From Atopsyche davidsoni (lineage: Eukaryota > Arthropoda > Insecta > Trichoptera > Hydrobiosidae): a stretch of DNA of 64,000 nucleotides. Under the pieces are notes generated by a model. It did not search any database. It was not told the origin of the DNA and was given only the letters and a program-made list of their open reading frames with translations. Position numbers and translations under genes: made by a program. Position 1 is the first letter of the stretch. Each line of letters starts with the position of its first letter. The stretch spans positions 10,044,001-10,108,000 of the forward strand of contig JAILWY010000012.1 in the NCBI GenBank assembly GCA_022113835.1. Reading direction: 5' to 3'. Below, one piece after another: positions 41,901 to 51,513 of this stretch.

Positions 41901-44333
41901 AAATGACCCGAGCAGACCGGTCATTATTACAGATGGGCTTCCATTTCGGACTGTGGAAAGCCTCGTGGAGCCTTCGTCCTTCTCGCACCCTCCCCTCTGC
42001 GATACGGCCTCTCGCCTCTCTCGCTCTCGGGCAGAGAAAAGTTATAACTATATCGCGCCCCGGCCTCCTTGCAAGGTGGCGTCGTGTGTGCCGAGCGCCC
42101 CTCGCGTCCAAGGGAACTTCGCTAACTCGATATGCCCGCCCATGCCCGTACGACGCGGTGTTTAGCTAACCGATAGTAAACTGCTCGAGCTACTTCTATT
42201 ATTGCCGCAAGTAATAAAACAGCGTAATTCCCAACAGTTTCCGTGAATATTGTGAATGGCTGTTATCACACATCACCGCAGACAAATCTTGCGGTCGGGT
42301 GCATTCAAAGTGTCTTTTTTCAGATGCTTCTAAACATAACCTATTTTTAAATATATTTTTACTTACGAAATCGATGACCAATATTACGAGTATATTTTTG
42401 ATCTGATACTATGCTGCACGAGAAATCCTATTTCACCGTAAGTACATTTTTTCAATATTTCATCTACGTTAAACCTACTAACTATTTTTCAGGAATTGAT
42501 ATAAGTGCTAATAGAGGCATACATTTTACTAACATTACGTTAAATATAGCCTATGGCAGCATGTATAAAAATATTAAAAAAAAAAAAAAAAACGATCCCG
42601 TTTATCAATAATATTTTAAACAATTTTAAGAAAATAAGTAGTTCAGCATTGCCTCTCAGTTTTATATTTTCGGGCGATGCCGCGGTTTAAGGAGACACCG
42701 TGTAATTATGAACCTTGGTTCTATTTTCTTAGCTCCAATTATTTTAGTCTGAAAACATTATTTATAGCGTTTTTTTTTTAACAGCGATGCGTAGGAGCGA
42801 GAAGAGAAATTTTTGTGAAACTATAACACCGATTGCGGGCGCTTTACATTTTATTGTGCTCTCGGATGGGAAGCATTATCATACCTCGTGATTATCCAGC
42901 ATCGATACCCGCGCAAGTAAGCCGCGCATCTCACGCTTTATCGCAGACGGTAAACGGTCGTAAAGCTACACTCGGTCGCATCGAAATGATCATCGATCGA
43001 ATGAATTAGCCTGGACAGATAAACTATCCATCAAGCCTCAATACACAACTACATTACGATCGTCGATCTTCAGAATGATTTACGAGTGACATTGTACCTA
43101 TAAAATAATTTGATGCTCTACTGGTTATTTTAATTTGATGTTCGAAGAAAGTAAACATCTTAATTTTTTTTATATAAGTACATTGTAAACGATATTTTTA
43201 CGATGAAAATATGCACCCCACGGCACTCAGCATAGCAGTGCATGTATTGCTATTCATAATTAATACACATAAAAATCGTTTTATGTTTAATTTTTTTGTT
43301 TTTAATTATTACATCTAATTTCGCTGAAGTGAGAATATTAAATTTTATTAAGTCGAAAGACTTTTCTCTTTTTATCTATCATAAAGGTAAATTGCTTTAT
43401 CGTCATCTTTTTTGTTGCTAAAGGTAAAAAAACTTTATAGCAGTGTGATGTAAATTCAAGCTTTATTTTAGACGACATTTTAAATGGCAAATGATAACAT
43501 ATTGATTTATGATTTTGCTTATTGTGCATAAATGGCTGGAAAATCACCAAATACTTTTGAAATGTGCTCACTCCCAAAAATATTTATTTAATATTTCACA
43601 TAAAAGTACAATATTGAAAAGATTTGATTATCCCAAATTTTTGATGACGATTAATAGTTTAAAAGTAAAGTGTAGTTACATGTATGTGGGTCATATTAAA
43701 ATAGAGTTAAATTAAATATAAAAATTACATTTTATGTACTGGAATTCATTGCTTATGTATTAAAAAAACACAGAAGTAATTCTTCTCAAAAACTGCCAGC
43801 GTACTACAAAGAGCTAATTATAAATAACGTTTTTTTTACATTAAAAACCACGACACGCTATTGACCAGGAACTCAAAACTGAAGTGGTACAAGCAGGTAC
43901 ATCCCAAGCCCGAAACAAAACTTGAAACGTCCGCCTCGGCTCTTTGCGATTCCCTCAAGGGCAAATGTGAACCCAATTGGCTGATATAATAAACCCTGAT
44001 TACGACCTGTGTAGAAACCACAAATATGTCAATCGGCCAAGTTAGTTTCATCTTGTTAAACGCCGAGATTCTTCAAATCCGATGAAAAACATTTGATATG
44101 AATGAGAGCAAAAACAAACAGCCGGCTAACAGCGATGGCGAGCGGAGTGATGACATGCCTTTCAATTGTCCCTCGAGCACTGGACTTTCTCACAGCACTG
44201 CAAGAAAGTTATTTACCGACGCCACACGTAATCATCTCTCGGTCGAATCAATCGCACTGCTTCATTATGGTGACCACATGCGTACGCACCCATATCAGTG
44301 CGTACAGCACAGCGCCCAATCAATAGAACCTCG

Positions 44334-44338
<5 letters not shown>

Positions 44339-44400
<62 letters not shown>
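44339..44400. repeat. (AT)31 microsatellite
   Basis: An uninterrupted run of 31 AT units. It is the longest simple repeat in the window and probably polymorphic. A shorter (TA) tract occurs at about 60,995-61,013 and another at about 61,785-61,802, both within BAP18 introns. Confidence 0.95.
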
Positions 44401-44404
<4 letters not shown>

Positions 44405-44635
44405 TTTATTTACACTTTTCCATTGTTACAAATATCACCCTTTTCAGAATCTTAATCAGGCAAAAGTTAGCAATAAAATAATTGCACATAGCTTTATTTA
44501 CCATATACATAGCCTAGAGCTAGAGTGATTGTTACGTAACAAACACTACCAACTAGGCATTTTTTTTTTTTTTTTTAAACTGTATTTTTATTGCGAAATC
44601 TCTAATTTTATAGTCAACAAGAATTGTCAACAACA

Positions 44636-45030
44636 ACAATGCAAAGAATTAAAGCGTTTAAAGTGTGTGACCGCAACCATGGGTTGACCGCGTCACAGAC
44701 GAGAAATCATATATACTTAATCGACTAATTATTAAAAAAGCAGTGTTGTTAAAATAACCTAAATCCTATTACCGAGTGATTTTTGGAGTTTAGGCCTTAG
44801 ATTGGACACTTAAGATAGTAACAATGCGAAAAATTGAGGCAGTCCCAAAAATACCATGGGTTGATCGCTTCACAAATAAGAGTCTTGTAAGAAAACTCCT
44901 GAAGATGAAAAAAAAAACTCTCTAGGTCTCCTATTTTGGGCACATTTTTCGAAACAATTGATATAGCATCCTGCGCTGATTGTCCAAGGAAAAATCAAGA
45001 GAAAAAGAGGCACCAAGCAACCAGAAGAAT
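44636..45030 (+). pseudogene. LINE reverse-transcriptase remnant, two partial copies in a row
   Basis: Two overlapping echoes of the same ORF end lie here. The first (44,640-44,705) reads RIKAFKVCD, then after a shift WVDRVTDE. The second (44,760-45,030) reads WTLKIVTMRKIEAVPK, IPWVDRFTNKSLVRKLL, then VSYFGHIFRN and GKIKRKRG, as expected for the end of an insect non-LTR reverse transcriptase. Stops and shifts disable it. The second copy shares exact wording and the same shortened RIEAV-PK/LK-IPWVDR joint with the fossil at 28.3 kb. Confidence 0.65.
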
Positions 45031-47488
45031 AACAATTTTTTTTCTCATTGTTAATGATAATTGTGGGTGATAATATTGATTTGGCCCGGTGGTGTGACGC
45101 CCCGGCCGGGCGGAGAAACCGTCGCAGGTACGATGTCGATAATTTGCAGCGCAGACTCGGGGCGGCAGTAAATAAAAAAACGAGTCGCCGTCCACGTGAG
45201 GCATTTATTATCGGATCGCATCACGCGCGGGCCCAATCGCACCTCCGAGACAAATCCGTCCGGCGGGCGAGGCGATCTTTCTTCCCGGGGGGCGTCCCTG
45301 GTCGCCGGCGCCCTGCGCACGCACACCCCCGGCGCATTCATGAGAAATGTAACCCCTTACATATAAATGCCGTATTTTTCAAACACATAAAGAATAAAGG
45401 GTTTTTCCCACTCATTTTCCATGCCTAACACAATATCACAACCACAGTAAATCATGTACGCTACCACCTAAGTCACACATTGAAAGCCTCGAAACCTGCG
45501 CGCAGGACGGGGATAGCCAAACACTCCACCAAAACATTAGTTATAAGATCTATTGTAATAAACTTAATGAAAAATAAAAGAACATATTTTTCTATCAACT
45601 TTTTCTTAAGGGTCTAAGTTCCATACTCGAGTTTTTTTGATCATTTTCTGGTCCGTTTTGCGAAAAATCGACTGCACCAATCAAAAAAAATTAAATGCAA
45701 AAGTTAGATACATCCCTTTTGCCGAACAAAATATATTTTTATTTCTTGTAAATTTACTTTTAATATGATAAATATGAGTTTTTCCGATTGAAGTGTAGGA
45801 ATTTGGAGATTCTTCATGTCCCTGTTCTAAGAGTCCTAAACATTTAAAAGTCATTTTTTTAATCGGAATTAAAAGATTAAATATAAACCCTGTGCGATTT
45901 ATTATTTTAAAAATTAAAAAAAAACCTTTAACAAACTTTGGTTTTGAAAAGTCGTCATTTTATCCAATTTTTCAACATCTTCAAGATATTATTTTACCCT
46001 GAAAATGGACGTTAATTAAATAATAAAAAATAGGTAAATATAATTTACAGTTTTTTCAATACATACTCTAAAAAAAATTAACTTTCGACATAGAAAAATA
46101 AAGTGACAATTAAGTTAATTAATTGACACTTTAGCAGACGTAGCAGACGGGGGATGGACACCAATCAGGGTTAGGTAGCAAGACCCTTAAGTATTTTGTG
46201 ATTCACACTGCACCAGTTCACTAATCTAAAATAGCGTGCGATTATTATTCCAACTCTTTCTGTTTAGCCTTTTTTGCGCAATATTTAATAGTTCTACTCG
46301 CATGCATCTGTATGTATGAACCTTCGTGTATCACGAACTGATTCCTTTCTTAACATTTGTTAATTATTAAACTGCATATTATGCGAGACCCCCGAGTCAT
46401 GAGGCCAAAGTCAATGCTCAACCGCAACCACACGCAAACCATTTAAAAAAAATTAGGCAGATTTACTTACTTAGATATTTATTACTTAGTTTGTTTTCCA
46501 AAACGACTAAAAATTGCCTGGTGTGTGACGAAATGTTTTTTTTTCATATTTATATACTAAAAATTAAAGAAATTCAAAGGGGTAATGAATGCGGATTTAA
46601 TCATGAAATAAAAGTGATTAATTCATTTAAAATGTTTAATAACATATAACTTTTCAAATAAAAAGAAATAACGCGTTAGTTGGATAGAAAATATCTTCAA
46701 TCTGTAAATCATGTTATAATTATGAATACAATCTCTTAATTACGTAATTATTTCGATTTATTGTAGTAGAAGCTCGAGCTGGCATTCGCCAACTTTCCAT
46801 GCACGTGTAAGTCCAATTAATTAATTCGACTGATTCAGTCATCAGGTAACAAATTACAAGCGAGTCTGACGCGCTCATAGCTCAGACGAGAGTTGCACAG
46901 GCGGAGCTCCCTAATCCTGAAACATAACCTCCGACCCCGCGAATGGCAAATATATAAATTGAATTGAAAGCCACCCGTCGAGCCAACTGACGTTCCCGCC
47001 ACCTAATGACTGTAATCATTCTCGGGAGCAGCGCTGCACATCAAAGGACCAGGTTATATTATCAAATGCTAACCTCAAATGATTCCTCATTTCGGATGCA
47101 GAATAATTCCAATAACACCGAGCCCGGCCCTCCCCACTGCAGCTCCACAGGGCGGGCGCAGAGCAAGGGGTTGTTCGCTCCATCATTCTACCCACCCCGG
47201 ATGTTTAGCGCAATTTAACGAAAATTTATACTGCCTAGTTCTACTGTAGATTATCTCTGTAAGCAAGAATTATACGCACGTGTATGAAATCAGGGAATTC
47301 GGATGTTGATTTTAATCATGCCATTTATCTAATGGCTAGCGATCCGCGAATAAGAGTATTCCCTTTAATTAAATACAAATTATACGCGTGTATTTTCTTT
47401 TTTGATAAGTTTTCTGATTAAAAAAATTGGTAATGTTTATGTTTACATGGAATGAACCGTTTTTCTGAGCACTGCTGAGACTAAAAAA

Positions 47489-47546
47489 TATCCGGATTTC
47501 AATACCAACCACGGCTGCCGGGCGGGTTGGTATTAAAATTCGGATA
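47489..47546. other. 22-bp hairpin with GC-rich loop, miRNA-precursor-like
   Basis: The left arm TATCCGGATTTCAATACCAA(CC) at 47489-47510 and right arm (GG)TTGGTATTAAAATTCGGATA at 47525-47546 are inverses at 20 of 22 positions. One of the two differences is a G:U pair in RNA. The 14-nt loop is ACGGCTGCCGGGCG. It could be a pre-miRNA, a small inverted-repeat transposon, or a cruciform. I recognise no known mature miRNA in it. Confidence 0.55.
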
Positions 47547-48046
47547 AATAAAATAAAATTAGAAAATTAGTTACAACTACTTTCGATATTTTAATAGGAA
47601 TTTTAAACGTTTTACTTGTATTGTTTTCTTTTGTCGTTTTTTCCCTGATTCACTATTTTTAAGGTGCGCCTCTACAATAATTAATCAATAATCTTTAATA
47701 AAAGATAAATAAATAACTAATAAAAAAAATTGTTTTTTCATATCAGTTGTATTAACTAAAATTCACTCGAAACCGTTTTTATATTTTCATACATCACCAT
47801 CGTCAATATATATCACACACGTTTGAAGAATGTTATATTTTTGTGCATTTTATTTTATTAAACTATAATCTCTTAACAACAAAAAATAAATAAAAAAGCA
47901 TGGATAGAGAAGTTCGAACACCTTAAATGTATTATGAAAGAAGAAAGGATCTATTCCGGGGTGTCTTCATAATAATTTATTGCAATTTGTGTTAAAGCTG
48001 ATGGTGTTAGTATAACCTGTCGAAATGTTTTATTCAGTGGGCCTTG

Positions 48047-48113
48047 CGGGGGGCGGGGACGGGTGGGGGCTGGAAACTAATAAACCAACCCCCATCCCCC
48101 GCGCCCGCCGGGG
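48047..48113. other. GC island forming a G-rich/C-rich inverted repeat
   Basis: GGCGGGGACGGGTGGGGGCT (plus GG, ending 48072) is followed by AAACTAATAAA and then by its approximate inverse CCAACCCCCATCCCCCGCGC (48084-48103 and on). The left arm alone fits a G-quadruplex pattern on the plus strand. The loop sequence ACTAATAAA is homeodomain-like. The surrounding 300 bp on each side is AT-rich. Confidence 0.55.
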
Positions 48114-48749
48114 AGTACAAGCGACAACAAACTAGCATCTCCGCAATATACATATGTATGGGCCACAACGCGACTATTGCCAATCATGCCTTTATTACTT
48201 TTAAAATAAATAATACATAAAGAGAACTGTCCTAATTGAAGTTTTCTGATTATTCAAAGTATTATAAAAATAATTTCATGAAACAAGCATGTTTTTTTAT
48301 TGAGGTTTCGCGTTATTTGGATTTTGTTTCATTAAACTTTTCTGTTGTCACCGGTTAAGAGAATGAGTGAGTTGCATGCAACTGAGTCAATTAAGACACG
48401 ATTTATGCCGTTCAATAATTTACATAAAAATCAAATGGTTATCATTATAACTTAACTGTATAATTGCAGTAGACTATCTTTTATTTCTAAATAAAGTTTT
48501 TTTTGTTGTTTATTACATATTAGATTTCTATTTTATTTTTATTGTTCATTTTGAATAAAAGCGACACGATAAACTTTATACGTTGTTAGTTTTCATTTTA
48601 ATTTACCGCAGCCATAATAGTAGAAGTTGCTATGCGAATTAGTTATTTTTATAATATAATTTAAAAAATATTTTTTCTTTTTGGTTTGATTTTCAAAAAT
48701 ATGATATTTTTTTTAAATATATCAAAACGGATCATACACATATAACAAA

Positions 48750-48816
48750 GTAAACCAAAGTGTGAACTTTGATGCTGTTTATACTATTATACAGCATCAA
48801 AGTTCGCATCGTTTAC
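48750..48816. other. 67-nt hairpin, miRNA-precursor-like
   Basis: Arms TGTGAACTTTGATGCTGT (48761-48778) and ACAGCATCAAAGTTCGCA (48791-48808) pair at all 18 positions, counting one G:U. The loop is 12 nt. Below an asymmetric internal bulge the base continues with GTAAAC (48750-48755) pairing GTTTAC (48811-48816). Size, bulge and loop resemble an animal pre-miRNA. No known miRNA seed was recognised. Confidence 0.55.
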
Positions 48817-51379
48817 GATTGATTATCAATAAACTCGTATACAACACACAGGTTTATTAAAGCGATAGTTTATTGATTAAGCTAACCTAAACTATCCCAG
48901 TATTTAACTTTAGCCAATATTAACTTATTTTAAGGACACTTCCAACGTTTGCCAATTTACTATTGATTTTTTTGGTTGCAGCCACTTGAGATTCATTTAA
49001 GGCAATCACTAACATCAGAACGTCTGTTATTCTTGAAAACGGCATTAATACAAGTTAATAAAATAAAATTAATTTAATTTCTAATTTAACTTTTCACAGC
49101 CGACATTATATTAAAATCGGCACTTAATCATCTTCTTTTCTCTTTATTCTCACTCCTTACGTCATCTCTCATCATACGCGCCTCAACCATTTCAATTTCG
49201 ATTTAAGGCACATCAGCATTCTCGATCGCACAATTCCAGGGATTACAATTCAACTCCCCTGTCTCCGCCATACAATGGCTTCATCAACTTACAACACCGC
49301 AAGCTTTCATATGCAATCGATTAAAGATTCAATGGAGCAATCAAACATACGCGACAAAAGCATCGCAATGGGAATCAGTAATTTTTTCACAATCAGAGAA
49401 TTTCGTTTTGGTAATTTTGATTTTGTCTTGATAATATCCAAAGATATCGAGAATTTTCGTTCAAGCTTCATTCACTCTTGTGATCATCAGTGATTCATAT
49501 CAGTTATATTCATACTTAATGCATTTAAAAGATTATTAGCGCATCATTCGCATCACAGTTAAATATATTGAAATACGCTTTAATATATATTTAATATACG
49601 CTTTCATATATTACGTGTATCAGACGTTTACTAAACATACAAAACTTATAATTTTTAAAAATGTTAATTTTAACTTTATTGCCTAAAAGTAGTTTATTGT
49701 TGTGTCATGTTTTTTTTTGTAAACTACTCGTAGTAGTTTCGCAATGGGAAATGCAACGCCATCGCTGATTCTTAATGCATCCTGATTGAAATTGATCAAT
49801 ATGAATGAGACGAGTATGGAGTCCGCCATGACTTGCCGGTGCTCTGGGAGCTGAACAAGCTTGTGCACTCCGAGGTAATTGTATGGACGGCAAATATTAC
49901 ATTATACAGCAGCGTGCTCTGCCATGTCGGCGGTGTGGCCGCGGAATAGGTCACCTTTGACGTGTTCAGGGCGAACTGAAAATACTTAGGCTCACTATAA
50001 ATTATAAATAAATTAATTTACCCCATCTCTAAATATTTCCTCGTCGTTATTATTTTAAAACTTTGTGCTGGCTATTTTGGTAGTTCAATGGTGTGAAATT
50101 CATTTCATAAATATTTCAGTTCTCACCGATGCAAGCTCAACTCGACAATAAACGAAAACTAGTCAGAGTATCGGTCACATGTTAGCGTCTAAATTATAAT
50201 TCCATCTGTAGGAATACTTTTTAAGCTGTATCTATTATCTGTTGAGGGGTGTAAACTCCAGGTATGCCAGATAAAGCAATTAGCATTCCGCGTGGCCCTA
50301 ATCCGGAGTCGGTTGAGGCGCACTGATACCAGCGGGCGAGAGCTCGGGCCGTATATCGTCATTTCTGCGATAAGCTTCGCACAGGAAATTACAGCAGCAG
50401 GCTAAGCCATACCGCTCGCATACGATTTAATGAAATTTGTCCCAGATCAACTTTGCTAAAACGTGAGCTCCCCGGTATAACTCTTCAGTTCTCAGGAAAA
50501 CCCATTTCCACTGTGCTTTTGGTTACTATATCATATTTGGCCTGTAAGCGCATCACATTTGACCGAAGGTAATTAAAGATTTTGATTAGGTACAGTAGAT
50601 AATTAAGAATTAGAAATATGACATTAACTAACTCTATTCACACAACAGTGATCTTGTTCTGTAATAACCGGATTTTGTATTGTGTACATGTTGATTCCTT
50701 CAGCGTACGAATTCGTACGTTTTAGGAATCCAATAAAATGGAGTATGTTTTCGTCACATGTGGAGATGGATCTACCAGTAATATCTGCTTGCTTCCTCAT
50801 GGTACCAATAAACACTAAAGTGTCATCTTGTTTAGCAAGCATTGTATAGTATATAATTAGTAATAATAACCAAATTAATAAGACACCAACTAGATAATCA
50901 ACATACAGCTTATTATCGTTTCATTCAGAGAATGTTCTTAGGTTTCTCGGTTTGATTAACTTGTAGCTCGTAGCGGCTATCGGGTAGTAGGCACAAGATG
51001 AAAGTGCACGCAATCAGTGATGAGAATCATTTTTATGAACCGGTTTGATCGTCATCATATATAATGTAAGAAAATTTGCATTGTTAAATATTCAATTAGT
51101 TTTAGGAACAATTCACCAATTTACTAACCAGTTTTAGTATAACAATTAGCTTTACGCGTATAACACGTTAAACTAATTAATGCTCGGATACCTGTTTATT
51201 TAATAATAAGTTTTACAATATTTTTATTAATCATTAAATTAACGGTTGCTTTATTTTTTTATATTTGTTAGAAAATAATATATGAAACTATAAAATTATT
51301 TATGCACCGCCGTTGCTATTAATTTATTCTCATTTAAATATTTTGGTAAAATTGGTAAATTTTAATTGCATAATTACTT

Positions 51380-51497
51380 AATATTTTTGAGTAAAATACT
51401 TGAGTGATTTTCCGCATGTTCGTTTTTATTTGTGACCGGTTTCGCCAACCTTTCACGTTGGCATTATCAAACCAAGTACTCTCTGTCAAAAATATTG
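51380..51497 (-). mobile_element. Same hairpin element family, copy 3, with 16-bp target duplication
   Basis: The 32-bp core is on the minus strand at 51463-51432. The ends AATATTTTTGA and TCAAAAATATT are inverted. The element is bracketed by the direct repeat AATTGCATAATTACTT at 51364-51379 and 51498-51513, a perfect 16-bp target-site duplication. It encodes no protein. Confidence 0.75.
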
Positions 51498-51513
51498 AAT
51501 TGCATAATTACTT

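Larger units (their letters stand above)
33708..44338. other. Non-coding with many GC islands
   Basis: Islands lie at 33,845-34,210, 35,240-35,340, 35,660-35,960, 36,300-36,360, 37,630-37,820, 38,990-39,060, 39,850-40,110, 40,900-41,220, 41,830-42,160, 42,820-43,010, 43,900-43,990 and 44,110-44,320. Overlapping frames on both strands through 39.8-40.15 and 41.9-42.17 kb arise from high GC and few stop codons. None resembles a known protein. Confidence 0.55.
45031..51363. other. Non-coding with islands and hairpins
   Basis: Islands lie at 45,080-45,340, 46,860-47,200, 48,030-48,120, 49,840-49,970 and 50,270-50,420. The stretch 45,530-46,200 is AT-rich with a short direct repeat (TAGCAGACG twice near 46,136-46,148) and may be old repeat debris. 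Two hairpins (47.5 and 48.8 kb) are listed separately. No gene seen. Confidence 0.55.

Noticed and set aside
44098..44481. 127-residue frame ending in a Tyr-Ile run
   Set aside because: The tail is the (AT)31 microsatellite read in frame, and the front part has no recognisable content.
45048..45428. 126-residue Arg-rich frame
   Set aside because: The composition follows the CpG island at 45,080-45,340. An equally long antisense frame exists, and it has no similarity to known proteins.
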